64,000 nt of DNA from Dysidea avara (GCF_963678975.1 NC_089285.1:9100694-9164693); one strand, 5' to 3'. Positions 42,941 to 56,524 are shown, counted from the first letter of the stretch. The notes: a model not told the origin generated them from the letters alone. Numbers and translations: made by a program.

Positions 42941-45341
42941 TACTCAAGAGTAGGTGTCAAAAAATTTGCACACCTATCATAAGAAGCTTTATCATGCTTG
43001 CCGAAATTTAGAGCACATCTCATTCAACGGAAGTGCTGAATATTTTGAGATGCAAAAATTTTAGGGAATTTACAGTAGTTGGTTGTAAGCAAAAATGTGC
43101 AAGATTATGAAGCAGCTGCAACATCTTATTTTCATGTTTTACTGCAGCTGCCAATCTTGTTACAGATGAATTCTTGTGCAAACAATGAATTCTACTGCAA
43201 AAGCAACAAACTCTATTGCAAATAGGTATGCACCAAACAACCAGACTCTATGGTATGCTAGTAGCTACAAACATACATACATTTTGTTTAATGCACTAGT
43301 AATAGCCACACGAAGCAAATCATTTCACCATAGAGAGTTACACTTGACACACTAGAAGATAATTTAAGCTGGTTGAACACAAAGCTGATAGCTGGTCTGG
43401 CAAATTAATTAGCTTGTTCGCAAGTGACCACGCCCATAGCTAATACAGTTAAAGTTATGGTAACTACATTCTACTTTACAATATACAATTTACATACCTC
43501 TTTGCAGAGTTGGTATACTCCCTACACTATGTAACAACAATTCCTGGTGTATGGTATCAGCAATGCCTGGTCTAAATATTACAGTTGACATAGTCAGTTA
43601 GCACAACAAAACTCTGTAGAGCTACATAAAATGCTAAGCTATATATAGAAATGAAGTCATATAGGAGTGCATGACTGGATGTCAATCATGCACACCTGTG
43701 GTTTTTGAATATTATAAAATAGCTGGATAGCTGGCAATAATGCACTTGCTCTATAAGTACAAAAATGTCATAAACTTCTTCTATTATAATTACACCAGAA
43801 AGCAGGGACACTGCACACAGGGTTTTACAGCTGCCAACTGCTATTCACAACACTACGCATGACGGATCATGCCCACTGACAGAGGTAACGAGTGGTTGTC
43901 AAAGACAATTTAAATTTCTTTCACAAGCATAGCGAAATTTACAAGGAGAAACCTGGTATTAAAAAGTAGCAAAACTTGCTGAATGGATCATTGTGCGTGT
44001 CCATGACCTATTTATGAGTTCTTTTTCAGATGGCTGGAAAGAGGGCAAACCAAGCCGTTTCTGTTTGCCAAAATGCCATTCTGCACGCAAAGCCATGCAA
44101 GATCACGCTCCAGAGTTAGATTTTCCAGTGTGCGCTGCTTGTTGCTAATAATATCTGTTCTTATTAAATTCAGTATAGGCCAGGAAGCTTAATCTGTGAA
44201 GACTTTGTCGCAAAGTGGTTTTTTGCTCCATGCATTCAATTAAATACTCTAATAGAGCAGTCATGCGTAAATACTCTGGTAATGCAGTAGCATATATCTT
44301 TACTATGCAATGTAAATCCTAGTTTACTCTGTATGTACACCGCAATTTGATCAGTTTCGTATGTGTACTGAAATGTGAAGGCATCGCTGCAGAATGCAAA
44401 ATTACACTATTTACAACAATCTTTATTATCAATAACATAAATCCATTACTGGAAAGTAGATGAACCTCCAAAACATACAAAATTTTTGTGACACAACCAG
44501 TCCTATGAAGAGGTAGCTGAGTTCCGTGGTCTCATGACTTAAGAATTGCAGGACATTCACTCAGAACGTCTTACCAGCAAGAGACAATAAACAATCTTGG
44601 GCACACACAGGTATACCCAGTCAGCACAGGGACTTTTCGAGGTATATTGTTTATAGGTAAATTCCATGTGAGCAAGAAGGTAGGGTGGTATAGAGCATTG
44701 GTTTCTCATTATATATGTATTACCCACCGGAGACAAGATGCAAATGTTCATTCATTTGTTCATAATTGATCAAAGTAATGCTTCTTTACGTAGATGATCT
44801 CTGGACAGATAACATGAATATATATGCCATAGCTGAAGAGAACATAAAAACAGGAAATTGCAATGCAGAAATTGTTTATACTTGTGTACTAATTATAGTT
44901 GTTTATTTGATTTTTGTATAGTAATTAGCTATTTTATGTGCAATTTGTTTGTGATATACAGGCACAAGCCTTTATCCTTATAATTACAATTAAATTACAT
45001 TAATATAAATTGTAACAAAATAGATAGGGAGGGAGAGCATCCAACACTTTATTACCTGGTCAAACACAGTGCATTCAAAGACACATTGGGGTATCGAAAC
45101 TGAGTTGGTTTATCAAAGGGAAGTGTTTGTAGTGCTTTGCCTTGTGAAAGACCCTAAGCAGCTGCACTTCAGTAGAATTGACACCCCTTATAGTAGCAAT
45201 CTAATACATTATGGCACTGATAGTTATTGTGCAATCTTTGAATGCAGTGTGTTTTAGGAACTGATACTGTTTTATCACCAAATATACACTAGCCGTTATA
45301 ACACATGCTGCACTATTGTTAAGTCCACAGAATGTATCCAG
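42941..45341. other. Intergenic, no gene recognised
   Basis: AT-rich. It holds one ACTCTAATAGAGCAGTCA motif at about 44,246. No coding family is recognised. Confidence 0.3.
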
Positions 45342-45903
45342 ATGAAATGGAAGCAACAAAGGAAGCTAGATCATTTCGCCAAAGCTATGCGATATATGTA
45401 CCCAAAAACTTGTTGGTCCAGAAGGCCCTTTTACTTCCATGGGTATGCTAAGTATCAATCCTCTGAAAACACCAGTACTATTCTAGCTACCCTGGATATG
45501 GGAGATAGCAGCGTGCAATTCACTTCTCATTGGCTATTGCACCAACCAATCACTCACCTTGATGGTTACATGATGCACAAGTGTGTTCTCAACAAGTTTG
45601 GGACAATATTATATCACAATGGAGGAGACATCATAGCTGCATTGTTGTGGGCATTTAGTGCATCACAAGGAAATGAACAATAAAAAGGTTATAGTCGATG
45701 AATACATAGCCAATATAATTGAGGTTGTAGGTGATATGAAAGCTCAGGGTATGACTGCAGGAGAACTCTTACTAACCACCAGTGTCACCGAGCTGAAGGT
45801 GGAGCTGCCAGTACCATTTACAGCTGCAGAGAATGAAACATTTTATAACATGTTTGGGGAAGCAGTCAGGTTGACTTTTGAATCCTTGAGTAGAGACTTA
45901 TAA
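45342..45903 (+). other. Possible exons of an unrecognised gene
   Basis: Two overlapping open frames (45,342-45,683 and 45,658-45,903) have non-repetitive composition. The second (VIVDEYIANIIEVVGDMKAQ ... LTFESLSRDL) is helix-prone. I recognise neither. They may be parts of a decayed gene. Confidence 0.25.
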
Positions 45904-47385
45904 ATACTGTAACAATTTATGGCATATTAGTTGCCATTCACAGACACCAGGAGGCATATTTACTGAAATTAACCATAAACTACTACAACAGTAATTGTAA
46001 ATAAGAAAGGCTGAGAATGGCCATTCCATTTGTTGATCATACAAAGCATGATAAGGATGAAACTGAGATAAGTGCTGCAAAGATGACAAAATGATTGTTG
46101 AATTTTACAGAAATCTCTGGGGTGTACGTGCAAGGACAAATTGAAGGATATGACATTTGGACAATGGGTTGAGGGGATTGACCTGTCTGTTTGTTATCGC
46201 CAGCTTGTGTACCATACAACACCTCATGCCTTTTGGTTTGCTGTCTGGTCACCTGATAAGCTTTCTTCAGTGAACCGTATTTTGCTTTAAAACTGATTGG
46301 TTTACGTTCTGCAGCTGTTCTTTCATCTTCCACCTGACACACATATTATGCTTTCAACATTCATTAACAGTATATGCATAGGTACAGGTAGTTTCAACTT
46401 TCAGCCCATTCATCACTATCCAATTCAATGTCAAATTTGAAGGTGGTGGTTTATGTCAGGATGTGCATGAGTATAATGTTAACAGAAGAATAAGTAAGCC
46501 AAGTCATGATGAAAGGACTTATCTTCTTTCTAGCAAACAGCCATTATGGAGTTTTATGTGCCATGTAATAAAAGCTGACTGAATACTATGTGATTGACTC
46601 CAATTACAGGTTTGTATGTATGAATAGTTTTTGTGATTAATAAAGTCATTGTAACACGAAGTAAATAACATTTGTTAAAAAATACTTTGAATATCTCCTA
46701 AAAAAAGCTCATAAACCTGAAATCCTATGTCAAGCATTAGACGCAGAGACAACCCTAAAGGAAGCAGGCACTATTGTCAACAATTTAATACATGAAGAAA
46801 TAAAGAGGTCATGTTGTTTACAGCCGTATCTGTTAGCTGTATTTTACTTAACATCAATGAAGAGATAGACAACATCAATCCTCTATTACTCGATTTTTTT
46901 TAACAACTTCAGTTTGAAATAGAGAAATCACCAATGTTACAGAACTCATAAACTCATAAAAAGTTGATTATTTTTCATTCTAAGTCAATTATAGTTATGT
47001 ACTAATCCAAAGATACCCACACCAATCCACCTTATAGAAATTTGTGGAGGGTCACGTCTACTGACTAGTACTGTAAAAGACTAGGATGTGTCACCTCTGC
47101 AGACACCCAAGATAGATTTGTAACTCAACACGCTATGGATAGACGTCGATCTATAATCTGGGATGAAATCCCCAACAACAGATTTACATGAGCCTCCATT
47201 GATAACTTCGACAACTTATGTGATACATTCTTAAAACAGTATCATTTTCAACCCACTCATCAATCCATACATATACATGTATTGCCCCTATCTTGAATTG
47301 TTCAAAATGTATAATGCATTGCCAATGAAAGTGACTTAATGATTGTGAATGTAAATATATGTATTACCAGTGCATCATACGTGTA
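45904..47385. other. Intergenic with a possible LINE 3' relic
   Basis: Around 47,060-47,250 a decayed reading (TQDRFVTQHAMDRRRS, then IIWDEIPNNRF and ASIDNFDNLCDTF) recalls the end of LINE reverse transcriptases (the 'WN-LP ... S-F' tail). At 46,676-46,810 a short frame (KKYFEYLLKKAHKPEI...) is not recognised. Confidence 0.25.
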
Positions 47386-47689
47386 GTAATAACCAGTGTT
47401 GGGGCAGTTACTTTTAACAGTAACTAGTTACATATTACTTACCAGTTGCAACTGTTAGTTACAGTTACATATTACCCATAAAATAAAGAAGTAACTATAA
47501 TAATACATTACATATTATATTACTTTTGTTAGTAGCCCAAAAATGATGAAAAGTTCCTAAAAGTTCATTACTGACATTCAATGATTGACAGGGAAAAAGA
47601 AGACAGACTTCTATGAGTTTGACAGTGATGATAAAACCTCAACCAACAATGTAGATGCTGAAGCTATCGGATATATCTCATTGATGAAA

Positions 47690-47815
47690 AAACATTTGAA
47701 TGCTTACGGAAGTATCCACTTGTAAAGAAAGATTTTCTGAAGTACAATACAACACTTCCCTCAAGTGCACCAGTAGAGTGACTCTTCAGTGCAAATACCT
47801 GTTTAGAAATAAATC
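47690..47815 (+). pseudogene. Inverted extra copy of the hAT dimerisation segment
   Basis: The plus strand reads [20 protein letters not shown] followed by a stop and LFSANT, the mirror image of the minus-strand copy at about 47,960-48,070. The two form an inverted repeat centred near 47,880, from an inverted duplication or a second hAT inserted in opposite orientation. Confidence 0.65.
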
Positions 47816-47959
47816 ACTTACATGACAAAGTTGTATATATTCCTGTCACTGCTAAGTCATTATGGCTAGTTACTCAAGTAAAATCTTTGTTGAATCTCAT
47901 GAGCAGAAGTCTCTCAAACCATGCATCCGTTAATCGATTTCGTTTTGGCGCTAATACAA

Positions 47960-49327
47960 GTGCTCATAAGCTGAAGAGTTACTCCACTGGTGCACTTGAG
48001 GGAAGTGTTGTATTGTACCTCAAAAAAACTTTCTTTTTAAAGGTGGATATTTCCGTAAGCATTCAAGCTTCAGTACAGTGCAGTGTTCTTTCAAAAACAT
48101 GGTCTCTCTCTCACTAAAGCCATGCAAAACAAGTTTAGCACATAAATCATTCAAAACTGCAAGGGAATTCTCAGCCACTCTTTCTATGATATCATAATAA
48201 GAGTTCCAACAAGTCGGAGAAGGAACTAAAAGCTTTCTTTTCAGTATTTCTTGTAGTTGATCTGAAGCAACAGTTGAGCGGCTGGCCTTGTAAAATAGTC
48301 ATGCATTTACTAAAAGTGCTTCTGTATAAGCTCCTATATGCTGGAGATGACGAAAGGAATTTGTTAACATCAGTGCTGGCAACCAGGTTGAGAGTGTGAG
48401 CTGCAAATCTCTGGTGAGGTGGTGATTCATAATCAATTTGTGATGAATCATCTTGTGTATCTACTTGATCAGGCACAATCAACTCTGCTACATCTACAAA
48501 GTCATTTCTTCTTCAAGCTCAATGTTGTCTTCAGTATCTGATGATTCTGGAACATCTAGAATTGGTAGCACAAAAGTGGTAAAAGCTTTGACAAAATTAG
48601 ACTTGTTGTCTGTAACTGTTGAACTTACTTTACTAGAAAGCCCAAAGGACTCATGGACACTTTCAATTTTAGCTGCAAGAACATTGTATGTGTGATGCAC
48701 TGGGATCTATCCAGTGCACGGTCACGGTCATCCCTAGGTAACTTCTTCTGTTAGCTGACCACACATATGCAGTTGTGCATACTCTTTCCACCATTACCGA
48801 TGTACCCTTCACTTTCGTTATCATAGAGTCACAAGTCTTGTCCAAGAACATACTTTCTGTTGGGCAAATGCACATTGATATACCACACACCAATTTACTA
48901 AAATATGGAGACTTAACTTTTGATATTGGCAACATATCTTCAATAGTATATTCAGCAACCAAACCTCACAACCTCGATGGGTTAATTGACAAGCTCATTA
49001 ATGACAGTGTGCACTGCCTCTTTGTCTGGCTTTGGTGTTCCTCATCATCATTGACTGATTTTCGTTTCCTAGTTTTCTCTGTTGTCAATGGCACTAGCAG
49101 TGTCATTTTATGTACTGTATTCAAATGCTTCCTAAGATTTGTAGTAGTGTTACGAGCGCTGGAGAGCGTTTTATTACTTGGTGCACCGAACTCATATGTT
49201 TTTGTCACCTTCCTCCACCACAGTAAAGTAGTGCCTAAGTCTCCATTGGTAGAACATTGCTTTCTTTACCTCCTCCACACTTGCACTGCCATTGCCATCA
49301 TCAGAGTCTTGTAGCTCCTCTGCCATT
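47960..49327 (-). pseudogene. hAT transposase relic (BED finger to dimerisation domain)
   Basis: From the right: a BED-finger-like part (NKTLSSARNTTTNLRKHLNTVH, 49,208-48,966), then AEYTIEDMLPISKVKSPYF and VCTTAYVWSANRRSYLG (48,962-48,669), then an acidic part and PHQRFAAHTLNLV (48,430-48,370). It ends with the hAT dimerisation signature (KYPPLKRKF...[11 protein letters not shown], about 48,030-47,960). Several stops and frameshifts break it. Confidence 0.75.
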
Positions 49328-49928
49328 GCTGAAAATCATCAGCCATGTGGAATAAACTATTAGCTATTTTCTATGTGTATCTCAAATAACCATCACATGT
49401 GTGTAGCTAGCCATGTGACAGAGATTATAATCATATTCAAGGGAGGGTAAAACCATTTCCTGCATGGTCAGTAACTTAGTTTGAAGATGATTATTTAGAG
49501 GTGAGTTTCAGGGATGGTTGATAATTTCGTTACTGCCACAATATTAACTTTGTTACATCTAGGTGTTTAATTTGCTCGATAACTAACTTGTATACTTTAC
49601 TAGTTACCAAGTCGTTAGCTACCGTTTGCTATTTAGATAGTTATAATGCTAATATTAACAGTAACTTTACTTTGGTAGCTGGTAATAATACACATTACAG
49701 TTATTTCGCTACTTTACTAGTAATATTGTTATGTAATATTTGCTACTATGTAATGCGTTATAGTTGTGAGTGAAGTAACTTGCATTATATTACTAGGTTT
49801 TGTAGCGTATTTTGTTATATTACTTAGTTACCAAAAACGGTAGTAATATTACATAACACGTTACCACCAACACTGATAATAACACTGCTAAAATGATTCT
49901 CAATGCACAGTGCTGACTGCAACCAAGA

Positions 49929-50469
49929 TACCAAATGGAGGGAAACTTTGGCACCATTAAATTTGGCGAATTTGGCGAATGATCATGAATTTGCTCATTT
50001 TTCCCCATCCAAATATTTTGGTGGCAAAGAAAATAGCAAACCATGTCTCGAACTAATCAATTTTTTACTCAACCAAGGGACAGTGGGCCAGACATTAAGC
50101 TAGAGCCAAGTCTGCCTCGACTACCTCACTAGGTAGCTAGTTACTGTACACGTAGTATCCTCAAACTTCACCTCGAAACGGGCATGACAAGTAGCGAGTC
50201 CTACCATATTAAGTGTGATATTCACTATTCCAGAGGGTCTAGATCTACTATCTATATAGTATTACCTTTTGGTTGGTAGCTGGCTTCAGGCGCCGACCGC
50301 TGAGAGGCATGGCACTCCAGTTCTTGCTCCAGGCACAGCGATTAGTGATTGAATTAATTAAATAGGGCGTGCACTTTGCTAACAATTCACCAAATTTTAT
50401 TTCACCAACAGTGATATTTTGCTTGATTCGCCAAATTTTCCCCCCTCCAAAGTTTTCCTCCGTATGGTA
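49929..50469. mobile_element. MITE with TACCA-ATGGAGG-AAACTTTGG ends
   Basis: The left end (TACCAAATGGAGGGAAACTT) and the right end read on the minus strand (TACCATACGGAGGAAAACTT) are imperfect inverted repeats of about 45 bp. Both are followed by AAATTTGGCGAAT. Non-coding. Confidence 0.55.
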
Positions 50470-52900
50470 TAATGCACTGGCATAACCAAAAACAAACACC
50501 CCATCTTGAATAAAAGCTAAAAGCCTAGGGCCTGAGGTAAAAACTCAGGGGTCAATATAACCCATGCATTTACCAGGAGACGTGGCACATATGTACAAGC
50601 ACCCCCAGATGTTGTTGTGTTAGAGTACACCACTTAAAAACATTTACGAAACTAACTGGTGAAACATTAACTAGGATTCGCTCCTTATGTGTGTGATGAA
50701 AATCCAAATCTCCTGCTGTATGTATGTAATCGTTATGCCACCAATGGAAGAGATTTGCGTATATACACACACCCTTTTCAAGACTAGAGCTGCAGGCCAG
50801 GGTGTATCATTGTGTTTACCCTGAGGACATGATTATAAAGTTTCTCATCCCTTCATCTTCTTTTCTTCCCTAAATACATTCCACTATACCCCCACCCACT
50901 GCCTAAGTGTGATCCCATTCCCTGAGCAATCTGAGTAATACCGCAAGTGCAGATTAGTACCAAAGCTCATGGACAAGTTGTAGCTCACAAATATTCTAGC
51001 ATGTACTCCAAGTGTTTATGCCATAATACAATATTCTCTCAGGCCAACAACTCAATCTGTTGGGATACAACATTTTAATACTTGGGCACAGAAGAAATTC
51101 TGTACCTATCCCACATTATCTTTATTTGTTGGCACAAGAAGACCACATCAAACGGATGGAAAGCATACTGTGCTCTACAACAATAAAATTTTATAATGCC
51201 CTTTTCTCCTGATAGTGCAAGAGAATGGTCAAGATACGTATGTTTGGGAACATGTGTTTATTGTTGTGGTGTAAAATGGTGGCTGTGTGCTGCTGTTTGG
51301 CCTATGGCCTTGCTACTGTGATCAGAGAGGCAGTGAAGCAGGAAGGCCGACCAAAATGCAGGTTTTGATGATTTTATAAAATCTTATATCCAAATGGTTG
51401 TCTTCTGTATTTGATATTGAGACTATTTCACATGATTTTCGTCACATGTGATTTTTCTATGGGACACGGTATTTTAGTGGTACATGCCACTTTGATGGGA
51501 ACCTACTATAGTATGCATGAGTTGAGCTGGATCCTTAAAAACATTTAATAACTCGTGGATGCAATTACACATGATCTTGAAATTTGACTCATTTGCAGCA
51601 TTGCTTGACCCACTAAAAATATTTTAAAATCTTTTCACTCAAATGTCTACATTACGTACTTAAGAACAGTATTCTAATAAATTAACACTGTCACAACAAC
51701 CAAGACACGAATGAAAAATGCACAAAAATACTCATGTTCCTTAAGTTCACTCTCTACCTTGGAGTGGTTCCTTATTGCACGTTTAGGACTTGTGTGTCAG
51801 GGCCTCAATATCTTAAAAGCAAACGTGTATATTTCTACAAATATGTGGCTACTTCACACCACAAGTGTTGACTATCACCAATGCCACTCATAAAGACAGA
51901 TGGTATCACTTATGTTGTACACTCCATGACCATTGCATAATCTCCCATTGTGCAATATTAAAAGTTACCAGTCTACATGCATATATGTACTGATTCAATC
52001 AATATGGTGATAGCATTGGTATAGACATATCTTCTAGTGATGGGATAGAAACCACTTTGAAGAATGCTTCATGTGAATACTTGTTTCTGACAGTACAAGT
52101 TTAACCAAGAGGAGCTTTAAGCATACTATTTAACCTGTGAGCCAGTGGCAGTATTTCTTCCATGTCCATGCCACTGTAGTGCCTCAAAGTGGTAGTCCGA
52201 TTTCCAAATTTTTTCATTTGTATTGTTAAATACATTACACCTGCAGATTGACTTGGCCATACTCCAATAAATTGGTACTCTTGTAGCGTTGATTTCACAA
52301 ATGTATCTTGCCAGTGTATGTGTCTCCAAATTGATGTCCGCAGCTTTAGTTAGAACAGCCAGGGGGGAATTAATTACAAAACCAAGTAGATGCTTTAGAG
52401 CGTATACAACAGGACTTCAACAGCAGTCAAATTGCAGCAGAACTGGAACTACAGTACATCTTGAAGCAGACGCCAAAAATAATTAGTTTCTTGACGTTGT
52501 GTCACTTGGTTACAAAATCCACAAGCGGCCTTCTTGTCAATTAATATGTCACAAGAAGTATTGGCTACATTATTGTTTTAATGGTTTTGTTTATCACGAC
52601 AGAGCAAAGTGAGTTATTTTAGTGCATAGTCTGCAGATAACAAGTGATCTTGGCTCTCAGCTTAGTGAAATCAGACACATCTTCACTACAAATCATGAGT
52701 AAGCCCTTCAAAGATATTTTGCAATTTCTTAGGTAGTGGTGATAGCCAGAGTGATGGAACCACGTCATTACAACAATTACAATCATCATAGAATGTGTAT
52801 CAGACAAGTGGCCAAGACTCAAGCACTCACTCCAGCATATCCAAAAATGACTTAAACAGTCCATGCTAGTAACTGTTGTTTTTCACTGAATCAGTCTATC
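50470..52900. other. Intergenic, no gene recognised
   Basis: No coding family is seen up to about 52,900. Part of 52,340-52,900 may belong to the decayed Tc1 relic that follows, but it has no clear motif. Confidence 0.3.
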
Positions 52901-52909
52901 CTGGCTCAC

Positions 52910-53191
52910 ACAGATTCATGCAAGACAATGACCCAAAACACACTTCCAGGATGGGTCAGACATTTCTGAGTGACAACAAGGAAGATTCCTACTGAATCAC
53001 CAGACCTGAACCCCATAGAGAACTTGTGGCATGAAATGGAGTACATCAGAAGAGAAGTGAAGGATAATGAATTGGCAGATGAAGATATGAAAATTTGGGG
53101 TTCAGTGTCTGCTGAGAAGTGTCAAGTATATATACAACAACTGGACAAAGTCATACCAATAATCATCAAGCTGGGCAGATCATGCACATAG
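52910..53191 (+). pseudogene. Tc1-like transposase relic, C-terminal part
   Basis: DNDP-like text (KTMTQNTLPGWVRHF in one frame, with the DNA reading DNDPKHTSRMGQTFLSDNK in another) is followed after a frameshift near 52,980 by TESPDLNPIENLWHEMEYIRREVK, the DD34E acidic end of Tc1 transposases. Its sequence differs from the intact Tc1 at 20.3 kb, so it is another, older family. Terminal repeats were not found. Confidence 0.7.
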
Positions 53192-54317
53192 GTTATTGCA
53201 TGATTTTATAATAAAAATTATCAATTATTTCCACACAAAAACCCGTATAAAAATAAAGGTAGTCTGAGAACTATCAATTATCAAGAGCCCTACATCAATG
53301 CCATGTCATAATGTTTCTAACCCATAGGGCACTGGTGGAAATTGGCAAAAAAACTAAATGACGGACCCTATCTTCTTAAGCTGTGTATTGGTATTGGAGT
53401 ATTATGTATGTGTACTTTGAATAGGCTGATCAACTCCAGCAGAATGACTATGATATAGCTATCCTGGACAACAAGTATAATCCAAAACAAAAGTTCTTGA
53501 TGGAAAAGAACTTACGGTAGAGTATCCTTTAGTGGGGACAATTTGGAAGAACTACTATTATGCAAGGACAGGATGTAGACAAAATTACAATACTCAATAG
53601 CTATAAGGTAAGTAGAATTCTAGGAAAATGGTAGTGGCATATTTTCACATTTACTGATACTGATTGTTTTCCCTTTCCTTCCAAAGGCTGATTTCTCTTT
53701 CCTGGCTTTCCCCCTCATGTTAACGAACTAATATGTGTCCTACTGGTTTGTATGGATGATGATTCAACACTTCTTGTCGATCTAGCATGATACACTATGC
53801 TCATCTTTGGGTGACTACTAGTGACACTTGCAACAAAATACTAGACTTGGTAGTCTTGGACATTAATTGAATTCCCATATTATGAGGGAGTTAGTATTCC
53901 TGATTTCACTGGAAAGAACATTGCAATGTGTACACAGACTATACAGAGTTGGTTGGAATGTAATCGGTAACAGATACTGTTTGATAACATGCATTTTACA
54001 ATATGTATGAAGACCACTCCACAATAAGCTACCACAAACATTACACGTAGTTTATGAAGATCCTAAAAGGATGCAAATAAACTCTTGTAGACATTAACCA
54101 AGTCCTAGTGAAGGCTCAAACAGTAGTTTTAACTTGTTGGCACAAAGTTTCTGAGCTTACAGTATATATTGGGCTATAAGTTGGTGAACTCATCATGTAG
54201 GACTTTTTGACCAGCCAGCTATCAGAACAGAACCATTTTCAGGGTAGGCGCTTATTGATATAGTGAGGACTGATGGGAGAGACCATAACACTATGACTTA
54301 GTATCTAGTACGTGTAG
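53192..54317. other. Intergenic, no gene recognised
   Basis: No coding family recognised. Confidence 0.3.
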
Positions 54318-54429
54318 GTTATCATTTGAATACAAGGATCTGCGCTATTTTAGATACCTGAAGAATGTGACATAATCACACCCTGAGGTTATCTAAATAG
54401 CGTAGATCCAAGGGTTCGAATGATAACCA
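54318..54429. repeat. 112-bp foldback repeat
   Basis: The left arm GGTTATCATTTGAATACAAG and the right arm (inverted, GGTTATCATTCGAACCCTTG) continue for about 45 bp with few mismatches around a short loop. It is a small MITE of unknown family. Confidence 0.65.
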
Positions 54430-54647
54430 ATTTAGACTGTGTCTAGTTAACTTGGTAGTCGTAGGGAGGTTTGTACGGTAATGCTACATGTAAACTATAA
54501 AAATGGGATCAAAAACAATGTAGCCAATGAAATTGCCTCAAGTTTATTATAGCAAAAATGAATATCCATAGCAACAGCAAATATAACCAATGAAATTTCT
54601 CCAGCACATTTCAATCAAGCAGTCACATTGGCGCAAGGGCAAAGAAT

Positions 54648-56171
54648 GTGATCGTGTCACCTTTGCTTATAGCGGACGTATCTAAAACACCACCAGACTG
54701 GGTTGTGCCCAAGCAGTTTCTGTTGGGCCTAGGGCGTCCGTGGGAGCTGTATCCATGGGAGTACTCAACTTCAGGTGACTTTCGCTGTTTTAATTGTACT
54801 GTTTTTAATCTTATGGTTTCTCTAGTTATGTTCTTTACCTTTGTAATATAAAGTGTTTTGAATTGGTGTCTTTAACTTTTTCTCCAGAAGAAGACAAGTT
54901 GTTTCTTCGAGCATCTTAAGAGATCGAGTCTAAATTAGACGAACTACTAGGCGAGCCACAAAATAGCCCTCAGAATGAAAAAAAAACCAGCTGAAAAACT
55001 ATTGTCAGAACCTTCTAGATGAGGTAAACCAGTGTCAGATGCTCAACTAGAGGAATTACGACTAGATGGAATACCTAAAACAACACAAAAGTAGACCCAG
55101 TGGAGTATATCTGTTTGGATGGAATGAGCTGCACATCGGCAGACTGTTGTGATCAAACAAAGTGAAACTGCTCACCAGTTGCTGGTAAATATCAATGAAA
55201 TACAGTACTGGTTAGTGAAATTTGTTGCAGAGATAAAATAAAAAGATGGAAATTATTACCCACCGAACTCCATGTACTAAATTTGTTGTGGTCTTGGACG
55301 AGCTTTTCGTTATGCAGGATGCACTGATAGACATATTTAATTCACCTGAATTCTCCAAATTCAAAGATACACTTGATGCTTATATGAAGCAACGAAAATC
55401 TAATGCAGCATACGAAAAAAAGAAAGCCAATACTACATCTGAAGAGCTTGAGGATGTATTTTGGGAAAAAGAGTTACTTGGGGATTCTAATCCTCTAGTG
55501 CTATTGGATACAATGGTGTACTATTTGGGGTATTACTTTGCCCTTAGAAGCGGAATGGAACAACAATGTCTACGTTACTATCCCTCCCAGTGAACTCTTG
55601 TTGAGAATCCAGGGACTCGTCCATATCTGCACTACAAGGAGGATGTATTAAAGACGAATCAAGGTGGCTTAAAGCACAGGAGGAAAGAGCCAAAGAAGTT
55701 ATCCAATATGCTAATACAGACAACCCTGATCGTTGCATTGTGAGACTGTACAAGCTTTATAATGAGAAGTGTCCAGCTGATCGTCCTAAGATGCCTTTTA
55801 CCTACAACCAGTCTCTAATCCAGTTGCAGGTTGTTACTGGTATCATCCTTGTGCTGTGGGAGATAACCCCCTAGGAACAACTGTGATATGGTTGTGTGAA
55901 AAGGCGGGCATGTCAGGATATTTTATAAACCATTCACTATGTGCCAGCTACTACCAGGCTGTTTGAGAATGATGTTGATGAGCAGTTGATAATGCAGCGC
56001 ACTGGTTATTCAACTACCAGTGGTATGCGTTCTTATAAGAGAATTGAAGAAAAGCTAAAAGCTATTATGTCTGATGTTTTGAATGGAAGCACTAGGATAC
56101 AACAAGCACAGGACAAGGAGTCAAAGTACATGATAAGTATAAGGAATCTGTGGATAAGTACCAGGAGGTGA
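54648..56171 (+). pseudogene. Crypton-like tyrosine recombinase (DUF3504-type) relic
   Basis: Order of recognisable parts: an N-terminal PPDWVVPKQF exon (54,648-54,774), then LGEPQN, VSDAQLEELRLDGIPK and KKDGNYYPP-like text near 55,030-55,260, and an FW-x-x-x-LLGDSNPLVLLDTMVYYLGYYFALRSG block (55,462-55,556). NPLGTT...KAGMSGYFINHSL follows (about 55,867-55,940), then TTRLFENDVDEQLIMQRTGY...MRSYKR (55,945-56,055). This is the catalytic tail of Crypton-derived tyrosine recombinases (the R-S-Y carries the nucleophile). The frame is broken in several places and the copy looks old. Confidence 0.65.
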
Positions 56172-56382
56172 AATCTACTGGTGTATCTTGTGGTTATATT
56201 GAGAACAAGAAAGTGAATGATTTGGTCCAGTGTTGAATCTAGAAGGTGCTACTAACTTTACTATTAACTTTAAATGTCTAAATGAACAGTGGAACTAGTT
56301 AAATGAACAGTGAACTAACTACTACAAAATATGTGTACTTTTTATGTAGTTACAGTGCGCATATACAGTGATTTGGTAAATA

Positions 56383-56524
56383 CACTGGATTTCAAGTCCG
56401 TTGTCCTATTTAAACTCGCACATGCGTTTCATTTATGTGCAAGATGGCTGTCAGTCAGTCATTCAAATGCTCGCGCCGTACGCATGCGCGAGTTTAAATA
56501 GGACAACGGACTTGAAATCCAGTG
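56383..56524. mobile_element. 142-bp palindromic MITE with TA flanks
   Basis: The arms start CACTGGATTTCAAGTCCGTT on both ends and are almost perfect for about 45 bp. TA flanks lie at 56,381-56,382 and 56,525-56,526. Non-coding, probably mobilised by a Tc1/mariner-type transposase. Confidence 0.8.

Larger units (their letters stand above)
47394..49875 (-). mobile_element. Decayed hAT element
   Basis: The ends CAGTGTTGGGGCAGTTAC and (inverted) CAGTGTTGGTGGTAAC are typical hAT terminal repeats with AGTAACTAGTTAC-rich subterminal sequence. The flanks GTAATAAC (47,386-47,393) and ATAATAAC (49,876-49,883) match at 7 of 8 positions, fitting an 8-bp hAT duplication. It encodes a minus-strand transposase relic and carries an inverted duplication of the C-terminal coding part. 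Confidence 0.8.

Noticed and set aside
46037-46342. Minus-strand frame of 101 codons
   Set aside because: Non-repetitive but unrecognised and isolated, with no supporting neighbouring exon.
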